In this document: piece after piece, positions 1-7,700 of the stretch | Layout of the letters: every line of letters begins with the position of its first letter | Numbering within the stretch: position 1 is the stretch's first letter | Assembly: GCA_001509335.1 (NCBI GenBank) | Contig: LGGY01000133.1 | Span: forward strand, 1 to 22,688 | Direction of reading: 5' to 3' | DNA: 22,688 bases | Source: Fidelibacterota bacterium 46_43 | GTDB lineage: Bacteria > Fidelibacterota > Fidelibacteria > Fidelibacterales > Fidelibacteraceae | Program-made: the position numbers and the translations under genes | The notes under the pieces: generated by a model | The model's database searches: none | Seen by the model: only the letters and a program-made list of their open reading frames with translations | Told to the model about the DNA's origin: nothing

Positions 1-1002
1 CTAAGCCACGAGATGATCCTTCTGGCTCATCACTATCAACAGGACGAGATTATCGCCTTGGCGGATGTCGTGGGCGATTCATTAAAACTGGCACAGAAGG
101 CAGCGAAAATCCGGAATAAAAAATATATCGTTTTTGCCGGTGTCCATTTCATGGCGGAAAGTGCTGACATTTTAACCCCATCGGACCGGGTGGTTCTTTT
201 ACCGGAACCCAAAGCCGGATGCCCTCTGGCTGAAATGGCTGATATTACCGAAGTGGAAAGTGTATGGCGTGCCTTGAAGAATCAGGTGAAGGGGAAAATC
301 ATCCCCGTGACCTATATTAATTCTACGGCCGTGATCAAGGCCTTTGTGGGCCGAAATGGAGGAACAGTCTGTACCAGCGGCAATGCAGGGAAAATATTTG
401 ACTGGGCATTTGAACAGGGTGATAAAATTCTCTTTCTTCCGGACCGGTACCTGGGTGAAAATACGGCATTGGCTAAGGGAATCCCTCCGGAATTGATCTA
501 TCATCTCAAAGGGGATATGCTCAATCCGGTATTCCAGGAGGATATTCACACGGCAAAAGTCCTCCTATGGGACGGCTATTGCAGTGTTCATCGCCGCTTT
601 AGACCAGAAGATGTTACAAATATCCGCAAAAAACATCCCGGTGTGCGGGTCATTGTTCACCCGGAGTGCAGCCATGATGTCGTGGCTAAAGCCGATGATT
701 CCGGCAGTACGGAGAAAATACTGCATCAAGTGGAACAAAGTAAAGCCGGTAGTGTATGGGCCGTAGGGACTGAGGCACACATGGTGAACAGGCTTCAGGA
801 AATGTTTCCTGATAAAACAATTTTGCAATTGAAAAATCCAGGATATCAGTGTGTCACCATGTCCATGACAACTCCCGAAAAATTACATCATGTGTTATCA
901 GAATTATCCAAGGGACACGTCATACATCAGGTCAAAGTAAAACAAGACATTGCCCGGGATGCCTACACGGCTTTGAATAAAATGCTTGATATTACAGGCT
1001 GA
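1..1002 (+). CDS. nadA: Quinolinate synthase NadA, 5' end cut off by the window
   Basis: NadA condenses iminoaspartate with dihydroxyacetone phosphate to quinolinate, a cytoplasmic step of de novo NAD synthesis that needs a 4Fe-4S cluster held by three cysteines. The frame is open from base 1 and the family's first motif (LAHHYQ, then ADVVGDSL) falls almost at the window edge, so the true start lies upstream; the ATG at 13 is internal. All three cluster-ligand cysteines are visible: in VCTSGNA (codon 370-372), GYCSVHRRF (580-582) and GYQCVTM (850-852). The SVHRRF and HPECSHDVV motifs are also typical. The C-terminus looks complete. The gene is convergent with the kinase at 1006, with stop codons three bases apart and no visible terminator. 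No nadB or nadC is visible here; they may lie upstream. The identity is secure. Confidence 0.95.
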   Translation, partial: LSHEMILLAHHYQQDEIIALADVVGDSLKLAQKAAKIRNKKYIVFAGVHFMAESADILTPSDRVVLLPEPKAGCPLAEMADITEVESVWRALKNQVKGKIIPVTYINSTAVIKAFVGRNGGTVCTSGNAGKIFDWAFEQGDKILFLPDRYLGENTALAKGIPPELIYHLKGDMLNPVFQEDIHTAKVLLWDGYCSVHRRFRPEDVTNIRKKHPGVRVIVHPECSHDVVAKADDSGSTEKILHQVEQSKAGSVWAVGTEAHMVNRLQEMFPDKTILQLKNPGYQCVTMSMTTPEKLHHVLSELSKGHVIHQVKVKQDIARDAYTALNKMLDITG

Positions 1003-1005
1003 TGG

Positions 1006-2403
1006 TTACCAGTGGATGGTATATGCCAATCCCTGATCCGATTCCATGTCCAGGATCCCGTGTAACTGGGCAGTCAGTGTTTTAATGAGATGAATCCCCA
1101 TGGTTTTTGATTGTTCCGGTTTTTTTGACAGGACCCAACCGCAACCATTATCCCGAATGATCATTTCAAACCGGGAATCCTTTTTATGTAACGAGATAAG
1201 AATGATGGGTTTTGAGGTGTCTTTAAAAGCATATTTGATGCTGTTCGATATGATTTCATTCACGATCAGTCCTAAAGGAGTTGCCTGGTTGATGGGGATC
1301 TCCACATCCTCAATGTCGAAGATGAAATCGATATTTTTGGGTCCAGATTCGTAGGAAGCAAGAAGATAACTGACAACTTTTCGGATATACTCCTCAAAAC
1401 CGATGTGGGTCAGATCATCCGATTTATAAAGCCGCTCATGTATCAAGGCCATGGATTTAATCCGGTTCTGGTTTTCCCTGAAAATCTCTTTATCAGCTTC
1501 ATTTTTTATATAACGGATCTGCATATTTAAAAGAGATGAGATTATCTGCATATTATTTTTCACCCGGTGATGAATCTCTTTTAAAAGAATCTCTTTCTCC
1601 TTTAAATCCCGGGCAATCTTTTCCTCAGATTTTTTTTGCTGGGTGATATCCCGGTAGATGCCGTAAACAGCCAGTTGATTGTTTTCCATCAGAATCGGTT
1701 TGCCGATAATGGAGACGTGAATCAGTTTACCTGATTTTGTTTTCCGGACGGTTTCCAGGCTGATGTTTTGACCACTGGCAACACTTATGGTTGCTTCCAA
1801 TCCCTCTTTCTTAAGCTCATCAGGGACGATCAGGCTGTTGATGGGTCTGCCACGGGATTCCCGGAGAGTATAACCGAAAAGCTCGGTAAAAGCATTGTTA
1901 ATGTTAATCACTTTGTCGTTATTGTCCAAAATGGCTATGGCATCCGGAGATTGCTGGAACAGATTTTCAAAATAGGCTTTTTGTATTTTATGCTTGTCAG
2001 ATATTTTTTTCAGCTCAGTTGTATCCCGTCCATTGATGATGATTCCCATGATTGCGTCACCAAACGGGCGGTAGGGAAAACAGGTTACACTGATGTGTCT
2101 TTCAATATCCTTGTGTTTATACCAGGCAGAATAGTGGACGGATTCTCCCTTCAGACATGCTTCCAATTTAAGTTGTATGGTCTTTTTGTAAAATTCCGCA
2201 CCAAACAGTTCCTGGTGTGTTTTACCCAGCATATCTGCTTCATCCAGATTGAAATATTTTTTATAGGCCTGATTGACATAACGGTAAATGCAATCTCTGT
2301 CCAAAACAGAAATATAATTATTAACAATGAGAATGGGTTGCAAGGTTTTCAGAATGATATCATGATGGAAAGGATCTTCCGGAAAAGCACGTTGAGTATC
2401 CAT
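1006..2403 (-). CDS. Soluble PAS-PAS sensor histidine kinase (HisKA_2 type)
   Basis: This is a predicted two-component sensor kinase of 465 residues. Order: a first PAS domain (about 24-140), a second PAS domain (about 147-265), a HisKA_2 dimerisation/phosphoacceptor helix with EIHHRVKNNMQ (H278/H279; the histidine before RVKNN aligns with the phosphorylated one in this family), then a HATPase domain with an N box (NEIISNSIKYAF), a DNGCGW G1 box and a MGIHLIK G2 segment. I see no transmembrane helix or signal peptide, so it should sense a cytoplasmic or diffusible cue through PAS. The frame is open to 2577 but that would overlap the divergent gene at 2495. The ATG at 2403 or 2415 is more likely; AGGAA touches the 2415 codon, so 2403 is preferred. 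No response regulator lies next to it. Ligand and output are unknown. Confidence 0.88.
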   Translation of the reverse strand: MDTQRAFPEDPFHHDIILKTLQPILIVNNYISVLDRDCIYRYVNQAYKKYFNLDEADMLGKTHQELFGAEFYKKTIQLKLEACLKGESVHYSAWYKHKDIERHISVTCFPYRPFGDAIMGIIINGRDTTELKKISDKHKIQKAYFENLFQQSPDAIAILDNNDKVININNAFTELFGYTLRESRGRPINSLIVPDELKKEGLEATISVASGQNISLETVRKTKSGKLIHVSIIGKPILMENNQLAVYGIYRDITQQKKSEEKIARDLKEKEILLKEIHHRVKNNMQIISSLLNMQIRYIKNEADKEIFRENQNRIKSMALIHERLYKSDDLTHIGFEEYIRKVVSYLLASYESGPKNIDFIFDIEDVEIPINQATPLGLIVNEIISNSIKYAFKDTSKPIILISLHKKDSRFEMIIRDNGCGWVLSKKPEQSKTMGIHLIKTLTAQLHGILDMESDQGLAYTIHW

Positions 2404-2426
2404 GTTTTCTTTCATTTCCTGGGTTA

Positions 2427-2472
2427 TTGAAACATTATGATGTAAATTATAATAATGTTTAAAGAATAACAA
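2427..2472. promoter_or_regulatory. Divergent promoter region between kinase and nuclease
   Basis: This AT-rich segment separates the two diverging genes. Reading plus, TTGAAA (2427-2432) and TATAAT (2448-2453) are 15 bases apart. Reading minus, TTGTTA (2472-2467) and TATAAT (2451-2446) are also 15 bases apart. The two -10 boxes share the ATTATAAT core at 2446-2453. The 15-base spacers are shorter than the usual 16-18, so the exact boxes are uncertain. Confidence 0.4.
2430..2460. repeat. Perfect 9-bp inverted repeat in the divergent intergenic region
   Basis: AAACATTAT (2430-2438) and its exact complement ATAATGTTT (2452-2460) flank a 13-base spacer. The arm centres are 22 bp apart, about two helical turns. 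The repeat encloses the shared -10 core, so it could be the operator of a dimeric regulator acting on both genes. The arms are AT-only apart from one C or G each, so chance is possible. Confidence 0.5.
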
Positions 2473-2494
2473 TGCTATAAGTGAAGGAGTTCTC

Positions 2495-3889
2495 ATGAGC
2501 TCGGTACGATTTCTGGGGGCGACGGGTACGGTAACCGGATCAAAATATGTTTTTGAGAACCAGGGGAAGCGGATCATGATTGATTGCGGCTTGTTTCAGG
2601 GACTCAAAGAACTGCGGCAACGCAACTGGGCCCCCTTGCCTTTGGATATCCACACACTGGATGCAATAGTTCTTACTCATGCCCATATCGATCATACAGG
2701 ATATTTACCTCGTCTGGTGAAACAAGGGTATTCCGGACCGGTGTATGCAAATGCCGCCACGGCAGACCTGTTAAAAATCATGCTTATGGATTCTGCTCAT
2801 CTGCAGGAAGAAGATGCCCGTTTCCTGAATAAAATCGGTGCTACCAAACACACACCGGCCCTTCCCCTATATAACAAGGAAGATGCTGAAAAGGCTATCG
2901 CTTTATTGGAACCGGTTTCATACGGTTTTGAATTCGAGGTGATACCCGGCGTAAAGGCGAAGCTGAAAGATGCCGGACACATTCTAGGCTCCTCTTTTGT
3001 GAATCTTTATTGGGAAACGGATGAAGGCGACAAACGGAAAATCGTCTTCAGCGGAGACCTGGGCCGGGCCAACAGGCCAATCCTGAAAGATCCTGCCACA
3101 ATATACAATACCGATTATCTGTTGGTAGAATCCACCTATGGAAACCGCCTTCACAAGGAAAATCATCCTGAAAAAAAACTGGAAGAGATGATTAATGAAA
3201 CAATCCGGAAGAAGGGGAGTGTGATCATTCCTTCTTTTGCCGTAGGGAGGACTCAGGAGCTCTTGTATATCCTGAGGGATCTTGAAGAACAGAAACGGAT
3301 TCCACAAGTTCCTGTCTTTGTTGATAGTCCAATGGCCATTAATGCCACAGAAATTACGTCAAGGCATATTGAGAATCAGGACTTAGGGGCCCGTTTGCTC
3401 CATATTAAGGGTGTAGAGGCTTTCAGAACTCAAAACACCCACTTTACCCAGACCCGGGAAGAATCCCAGAAAATCAACGATTTTACAAATCCGTGTATCA
3501 TCATCAGTGCCAGTGGTATGTTGACAGGCGGCCGGATTCTGCATCATCTTAAGTATCGTCTGCCGGATCCGAAACATACGGTCTTGTTCATCGGGTATCA
3601 GGCAGAAGGGACCCGTGGACGGGCAATGCTGGAAGGAAAAAAGAAAATCAAAATCCATGGTGAACACATTCCCGTGAAAGCCAGGGTGGAACAAATCAGT
3701 GGTTTTTCAGCCCATGCTGATTATGAGGAAATTCTGGCCTGGCTGGCAGGCCTCACCCATCCGCCAAAATCCGTTTTTATAGTCCATGGTGAACCGGAAG
3801 CATCCAGGAGTCTGGCAGAGAAAATAAAAGAGACTTTCCATTGGACGGTCCATATCCCCCAATACGACGAAACATATCAACTAAAATAA
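2495..3889 (+). CDS. Beta-CASP metallo-beta-lactamase-fold RNA nuclease (CPSF73-like)
   Basis: This 464-residue protein belongs to the bacterial RNA-type metallo-beta-lactamase/beta-CASP family with a C-terminal RMMBL part; members process or degrade RNA using two zinc ions. The metal motifs are complete: THAHIDHTG (H62, H64, D66, H67), GHILGSS (H162) and FSGDLGR (D188). The beta-CASP motifs follow: LLVESTYGNR (motif A acid), GFSAHADY (H407) and VHGEPE (H431). The length is normal and there is no signal peptide, so it acts in the cytoplasm. The start is fixed by GAAGGAG five bases before ATG 2495. It diverges from the kinase gene and is convergent with the potassium channel. The RNA substrate cannot be told from sequence; a DNA substrate is less likely because no DNA-repair-type extension is present. 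Confidence 0.92.
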   Translation: MSSVRFLGATGTVTGSKYVFENQGKRIMIDCGLFQGLKELRQRNWAPLPLDIHTLDAIVLTHAHIDHTGYLPRLVKQGYSGPVYANAATADLLKIMLMDSAHLQEEDARFLNKIGATKHTPALPLYNKEDAEKAIALLEPVSYGFEFEVIPGVKAKLKDAGHILGSSFVNLYWETDEGDKRKIVFSGDLGRANRPILKDPATIYNTDYLLVESTYGNRLHKENHPEKKLEEMINETIRKKGSVIIPSFAVGRTQELLYILRDLEEQKRIPQVPVFVDSPMAINATEITSRHIENQDLGARLLHIKGVEAFRTQNTHFTQTREESQKINDFTNPCIIISASGMLTGGRILHHLKYRLPDPKHTVLFIGYQAEGTRGRAMLEGKKKIKIHGEHIPVKARVEQISGFSAHADYEEILAWLAGLTHPPKSVFIVHGEPEASRSLAEKIKETFHWTVHIPQYDETYQLK

Positions 3890-3897
3890 TCCAGGCC

Positions 3898-3919
3898 CCT
3901 GAAGGATAAGTTTTTCAGG
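3898..3919. terminator. Hairpin between convergent nuclease and channel genes
   Basis: CCTGAA (3898-3903) pairs with TTCAGG (3914-3919), extendable by two G-U pairs, with a loop of about six bases. It spans the only gap between the two convergent stop codons and includes the channel's stop. There is no clear T-run after it on either strand, so intrinsic termination is only plausible. Confidence 0.35.
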
Positions 3920-4913
3920 ATGAGATTCCCAAATCTTTCTTCAGGTGATTCAGATCATCTGTCTTACCCATGATCATCACATGATCACCGGCTTTCAAAA
4001 TATAGTCCGATGAAGGATTAAAATAAGGATTGTGGTTTTTATCAAAAATAACAGTGATCAGCAGGTTATATTTAGACCGGAGGGGAGCATCGATCAGGCG
4101 CTTGTCGGATAAAAAACTTTCTTTGGGAATTTCTATTTCTTCCATGGCCAGGTCAATGTCCCTGCTGCGGAAAATTTCTATAAAGTTATGAATGGCCGGT
4201 TGCAGAAGGATTTGGGCAATGGTTTTTCCACTCACTTCATAGGGATTGATCACACGGTTTGCACCGGCTTTCTGGAGTTTGATGGCGTTGACCGACTCTT
4301 TGCACCGGGCGATAATCAATGCCTTCTTATTTTTCTCACGGACTGAAAAAGTGACGAACAGATTGTCTGCGTCTGTTTCCAGGGTACACACACAGGCACG
4401 GGCATCCTTGACATTTGCCTTTTCCAAATATTCATCCAGGGTTGCATCTCCCTGGATTGCCGGAATCTGATCATTCATCAGTTCCTCAATCACCTTTTCA
4501 TCCCGGTCTATAACGACAAATGGCTGCCCCGAACGGATCAGAGATTCGCAGACAATGTGTCCCATTCTTCCATAGCCGCATACTATGATATGATTATTCA
4601 TCTCTTTAATATTTTTTAACATTTTATGTCTCCTGAAAACCCGTATATCCGTTAATATTTCAGCAAACTTTCCCGCGATGACACCCAGGGTGGTCACCCC
4701 GAATAAAATCAGGATCAGCGACCACACACGACCCGCAGTGGACAGGGGAAAGACTTCGCCGTAACCTACGGTGCTGATGGTTATCACTGTCATGTACAAA
4801 GAATTGAACCAGGATAAACCTTCAATGTAGTGATACCCCAGTGACCCGAAGAAGATAAGTCCGAATACAAGCAGAGAAATTTGTATCAGTAATGTACGCT
4901 TTGAAGAAATCAT
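3915..4913 (-). CDS. Two-TM potassium channel with cytoplasmic RCK (TrkA_N/TrkA_C) domains
   Basis: This 332-residue protein is an MthK-like potassium channel. The N-terminus gives one membrane helix (about 8-27), a pore loop with the selectivity filter TVGYGE (T48-E53), and a second helix (about 65-85). After a short basic linker come an RCK Rossmann domain starting IIVCGYGRMG, with an acidic strand end (VVIDRDE) typical of nucleotide binding, and an RCK_C domain to the end (HVMIMGKTDD). In this family RCK rings open or close the pore in response to bound ligand such as Ca2+ or nucleotides; the ligand here is unknown. An internal in-frame ATG at codon 98 has a strong ribosome site (separate entry). 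The main start at 4913 has no clear Shine-Dalgarno sequence. The gene diverges from rex. Confidence 0.92.
   Translation of the reverse strand: MISSKRTLLIQISLLVFGLIFFGSLGYHYIEGLSWFNSLYMTVITISTVGYGEVFPLSTAGRVWSLILILFGVTTLGVIAGKFAEILTDIRVFRRHKMLKNIKEMNNHIIVCGYGRMGHIVCESLIRSGQPFVVIDRDEKVIEELMNDQIPAIQGDATLDEYLEKANVKDARACVCTLETDADNLFVTFSVREKNKKALIIARCKESVNAIKLQKAGANRVINPYEVSGKTIAQILLQPAIHNFIEIFRSRDIDLAMEEIEIPKESFLSDKRLIDAPLRSKYNLLITVIFDKNHNPYFNPSSDYILKAGDHVMIMGKTDDLNHLKKDLGISS
4620..4634 (-). promoter_or_regulatory. Internal ribosome binding site and start for a free RCK subunit
   Basis: On the minus strand AGGAG (4634-4630) stands seven bases before an in-frame ATG (4622-4620), codon 98 of the channel gene. 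It lies exactly between the second membrane helix and the RCK domain. The product would be about 235 residues of RCK alone. In MthK, an internal start at M107 is known to supply the free RCK subunits of the gating ring. The site is seen here; its use is inferred. Confidence 0.6.
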
Positions 4914-4987
4914 ACATAAAATTATTCAATTTCAAGAAGAAAAAAAGCCTAAACTATGCTTAAGACTTTATAGTTGAGGATGAATTC

Positions 4988-5016
4988 TTGACTTAACCTG
5001 TAAAAACAGCTATTAT
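4988..5016 (+). promoter_or_regulatory. Sigma70-type promoter of rex
   Basis: TTGACT (4988-4993) and TATTAT (5011-5016) are separated by 17 bases, matching the consensus at five of six positions each. Transcription would start near 5023, about 25 bases before the rex start codon. Confidence 0.7.
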
Positions 5017-5034
5017 TCGTGAATTAATTCTCTA
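5017..5034 (+). promoter_or_regulatory. Candidate Rex operator (ROP box) overlapping the rex transcription start
   Basis: The 18 bases are centred on the perfect palindrome GAATTAATTC (5021-5030). Against the commonly described Rex consensus TTGTGAA-N4-TTCACAA, 11 of 14 fixed positions match by eye (mismatches at 2, 15 and 17). It begins right after the -10 box, where a bound repressor would block transcription. Autoregulation is common for Rex, so the position supports the call, but binding is inferred. Confidence 0.55.
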
Positions 5035-5047
5035 TTGGAGATTCATC

Positions 5048-5704
5048 ATGCGAAAAATCAGGAAATTTTCTGCTCCGGAACCGTCAATGCGGCGCCTGCC
5101 CGCTTATTTGCATGTTCTCACACGTTTACTCCGTGAAAACCGGCTTTATGTCTCCTGTACCTTTATTTCCAATGAATTGTACCTGGATCCGACCCAGGTA
5201 CGAAAAGATTTGGCTTTAACAGGCATTGTAGGCAAACCCCGTGTAGGATATTCCGTTGAGGAGCTGATTGATAAGATTAAAGCCTTTCTCGGGTGGGATG
5301 TTCAAAGGAATGCTTTTCTTGTCGGGGTCGGGAATCTGGGGACGGCATTGCTGGGATATCAGCGCTTTCGTCTGTATGGTTTGAATATTGTGACGGCATT
5401 TGACAAGGATCCCCGGCGTATCGGTAAAACAATCTTTGGCGTGGATGTCCTCCACGTGGATAAAATGACGAACCTTGCGTTGAGAAATAAAATTGATATA
5501 GGCATTATTACCGTGGGCGAAGATGCTGCTCAGGAAGTTGCCGATTTGATGGTGCAGGGATTTATCAAGGGTATCTGGAATTTTGCCCCGAAAACCCTCA
5601 TTGTCCCGGACGACGTGATTGTGGAAAATGCCCAACTTTCGGTAAGTCTGGGGGTCCTGACCAGCAAAATGAAACTTTCCCAGACAGAAAAGAATATGGT
5701 GTAA
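5048..5704 (+). CDS. rex: Redox-sensing transcriptional repressor Rex
   Basis: Rex is a cytoplasmic homodimeric repressor that releases DNA when NADH rises, switching on fermentation and anaerobic respiration genes. This 218-residue protein has the normal length. Residues about 10-75 form the winged helix, with the family signatures MRRLPAYL, DPTQVRKDL and KPRVGY. The NAD(H)-binding Rossmann domain follows, with GVGNLG (G93, G95, G98) and then AFDKDP at the end of the second strand. NFAPKTL and VSLGVL near the C-terminus are also typical. The start is set by GGAG seven bases before ATG 5048. A promoter and a Rex-box-like palindrome lie directly upstream. The pyruvate:ferredoxin oxidoreductase gene 14 kb away would be a natural target, but I saw no good Rex box in front of it. 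Confidence 0.96.
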   Translation: MRKIRKFSAPEPSMRRLPAYLHVLTRLLRENRLYVSCTFISNELYLDPTQVRKDLALTGIVGKPRVGYSVEELIDKIKAFLGWDVQRNAFLVGVGNLGTALLGYQRFRLYGLNIVTAFDKDPRRIGKTIFGVDVLHVDKMTNLALRNKIDIGIITVGEDAAQEVADLMVQGFIKGIWNFAPKTLIVPDDVIVENAQLSVSLGVLTSKMKLSQTEKNMV

Positions 5705-5778
5705 AAAATTTAGCGTTATTATGATTCTTGATTTGTAGGTGTAACCCCCTAAATTCATATAAAAAGTGGTTTCCAGGT

Positions 5779-6267
5779 ATGATCAGACAACTTCAGGCAA
5801 TTATCAAACTCATTCTTATGGTGACAAGCATCGCGCTTATTTCAGGATGTGAAGGGAATGGTGACGCCCAATCTGAAAATCTTACCGGGGTCTGGATCAG
5901 TAAAGGAGATCATCTTTCTGCTGTGCAACCGTCGGTGATCGACAGCATGAAACTTGTGTTTTATCAGTCCGGTGAATTTAAGATGTACACTTACATGAAA
6001 AATGTATCACCGGTCTTTCATGAAGGGATCTATGTAGTCACCCGGCCGCCTGGTGGTTTGTATGAATGGCTTAAACTGGTTTATCATGACGGCAGGGTAG
6101 AGGAAGGCCTTTTTAAATATCTGCCCGGCGATGATGTGAGCATGGAAACTGACCTGATCCAGACAGTGCCTGATTTAGGCCATATACCTCCCGATCCGGA
6201 ACGGGGCGTGGGATCATCCAGCCTTGGACCTGCCAATATCCAGGTTTACGTAAAAATAAAGGAATAA
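5779..6267 (+). CDS. Unknown lipoprotein, possibly lipocalin-like
   Basis: This is a 162-residue protein of unknown function. The N-terminus (MIRQLQ, a hydrophobic stretch, then ALISGC) is a clear signal peptide with a lipobox, so the mature protein should start at an acylated cysteine and sit on a membrane facing the periplasm. The mature part opens with LTGVW and has alternating short strands (KLVFYQSGEFKMY, EGIYVV), which recalls small lipocalin-like or META-like barrels; this is only a resemblance. The ATG at 5779 is preferred because it begins the signal peptide; the frame is open to a TTG at 5728 that would add 17 residues unlike a signal. The Shine-Dalgarno sequence is weak. It lies 74 bases after rex on the same strand and may be read through from it. 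A terminator follows immediately. Confidence 0.75.
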   Translation: MIRQLQAIIKLILMVTSIALISGCEGNGDAQSENLTGVWISKGDHLSAVQPSVIDSMKLVFYQSGEFKMYTYMKNVSPVFHEGIYVVTRPPGGLYEWLKLVYHDGRVEEGLFKYLPGDDVSMETDLIQTVPDLGHIPPDPERGVGSSSLGPANIQVYVKIKE

Positions 6268-6294
6268 AAAAAGGCCCGGAAAGGACCTTTTTTT
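6266..6294. terminator. Bidirectional rho-independent terminator
   Basis: AAAAAAAGG (6266-6274) is complementary to CCTTTTTTT (6286-6294), with an inner CC/GG pair after one mismatch and a five-base loop. The A-run and T-run give a U-tract in both directions, which suits the convergent lipoprotein and aminotransferase genes. The lipoprotein stop codon overlaps its left edge. Confidence 0.85.
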
Positions 6295-6308
6295 GGGAAT
6301 AGATGTTA

Positions 6309-7505
6309 TTAAGAATGGTACCGTTTGCGTGTGAAATCCCGGATTTTTTCATAGGCTTTGATAAGCCGGTCTTCTTCCGGCAGAAAAACCACACGCATGT
6401 GTTGTGTCCCCTCTTTTTGTCCGAAACCGCTGCCGTGAACCGTGACAACACCGGTTTCACGGATAAGATCTGATACGTAATCCAGGTCTTGGTCCGGGAT
6501 ATTCAGGGTCGGGAAGGCATAAAAAGCTGCTTTTGCAGGGACACAGCTGATTTCAGGGATATCATTTAGCATTTCGACAGTTATCCGGTTGCGCTTTTCC
6601 AGTTCGCCAAGGACATATTGTATATGGGATTGGTCCATTTCCAACGCCGGTTTGATGGCATATTGCATGGGATGATTGGCACAGAGTCTCGCCCGGACCA
6701 TCTTATTGACACCTTCAATGTAATCATGCATCAGTTCTTCAGGTCCGCTGAAAATAGCCCAGCCAATCCGGAATCCCGGCACCAGATAGGACTTGGAGAG
6801 TCCGTTAAACGTAACAACAGGTGTATCCTGTGTAAGGGAAGCCAGGGATGTGTAGGACTGCCCGTGAAAACAGAGCTTATCATATATTTCATCGCTGAAT
6901 ATCACCAGATTGTACTTTTGGGCCAGTCCAATCAGTTGTTTCAATGTCTCAGGCGGGTAAATGGCACCTGTGGGATTGTTGGGATTGATGATCACGATAC
7001 CTTTAGTCCGTTCATTGATACGGCTTTCAATATCCGCCACATCCAGATTCCAGTCATCCTCTTCATTCAGATAATAAGGATTGATTTCGGCGGAAAGTTT
7101 CCCAACAACTGACGTATAGAGGGGATATCCGGGATAAGGCAGCAAAACATTATCCCCGGGGTTTAACAAAGCTGTAAGACACAGTTCAATCGCTTCGCTG
7201 GCGCCTGTTGAGACAAAAATATCCCGAATGTTCTGAATTCCTGAACGATCTGCCTGTTTCCGGATCGCTTCCACTGCTTCTTCAATTCCGGATGAGGGAG
7301 AATATCCATTCATATTGCGGTTCATGGCGTCAGTCACTGCATCCAGCATGTGCTGGGGTGTCCGAAAACCAAAAATATTCGGATCCCCGATATTCAGATA
7401 AATCATCTCTTTTCCAGACGCCTTTGCCTCATTTGCAATGGCAACAATGTCCCGTATGGCGTATTTGACGTTTTCAACCCGTTTTGCCGGTTTAATCGGT
7501 TTCAT
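6309..7505 (-). CDS. Class I/II PLP-dependent aminotransferase (AlaA/AspC-like)
   Basis: This 398-residue fold-type I aminotransferase is of normal length and cytoplasmic. The PLP lysine is K238 in NGLSKSY, followed by the phosphate-binding arginine in GFRIGW. Other anchors are YLNIGDPN near the N-terminus, GASEAIE, NPNNPTG (asparagine to the cofactor ring), FSDEIYD (aspartate to the pyridine nitrogen) and MRVVFLP with the carboxylate-binding arginine near the C-terminus. The overall look is closest to alanine aminotransferases of the AlaA type, but donor specificity among alanine, aspartate and aromatic amino acids is not readable. The start is the ATG at 7505; a GTG directly before it abuts GAGGAA. 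The gene is a single unit between a shared terminator and a divergent spacer. Confidence 0.9.
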   Translation of the reverse strand: MKPIKPAKRVENVKYAIRDIVAIANEAKASGKEMIYLNIGDPNIFGFRTPQHMLDAVTDAMNRNMNGYSPSSGIEEAVEAIRKQADRSGIQNIRDIFVSTGASEAIELCLTALLNPGDNVLLPYPGYPLYTSVVGKLSAEINPYYLNEEDDWNLDVADIESRINERTKGIVIINPNNPTGAIYPPETLKQLIGLAQKYNLVIFSDEIYDKLCFHGQSYTSLASLTQDTPVVTFNGLSKSYLVPGFRIGWAIFSGPEELMHDYIEGVNKMVRARLCANHPMQYAIKPALEMDQSHIQYVLGELEKRNRITVEMLNDIPEISCVPAKAAFYAFPTLNIPDQDLDYVSDLIRETGVVTVHGSGFGQKEGTQHMRVVFLPEEDRLIKAYEKIRDFTRKRYHS

Positions 7506-7534
7506 CACTTCCTCATGTTTTATTCATGTTTACC

Positions 7535-7563
7535 AATAAACTCAAGATATAAATTTATGTAAA
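7535..7563 (-). promoter_or_regulatory. Possible promoter of the aminotransferase gene
   Basis: Reading minus, TTTACA (7563-7558) and TTTATT (7540-7535) are 17 bases apart, about 30 bases before the start codon. The -10 match is only four of six, and the region is AT-rich, so this is tentative. Confidence 0.3.
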
Positions 7564-7700
7564 AGGATGGATTTTAAAAACAGCTTTCCAAAGAATTTTC
7601 ATGGATTTGCTCCCTGCATTCCTCCTTTTTTTTACAGATAAAATAATTCCACAAATTCCCTTTAGTTTTAGCATAACATGTAAAATGCAAGTATTTGATT

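Noticed and set aside
1768..2430. 220-codon open frame on the plus strand
   Set aside because: It is antisense to the PAS domains of the kinase, starts without a ribosome site and has a low-complexity hydrophobic composition.
2404..2577. N-terminal extension of the kinase frame
   Set aside because: It would overlap the divergent nuclease gene, which has a strong ribosome site, and the extra residues resemble no kinase domain.
5707..5755. AATTTAG/CTAAATT inverted repeat between rex and the lipoprotein gene
   Set aside because: The seven-base AT-rich arms are 35 bases apart, which is expected by chance and lacks a terminator T-run.
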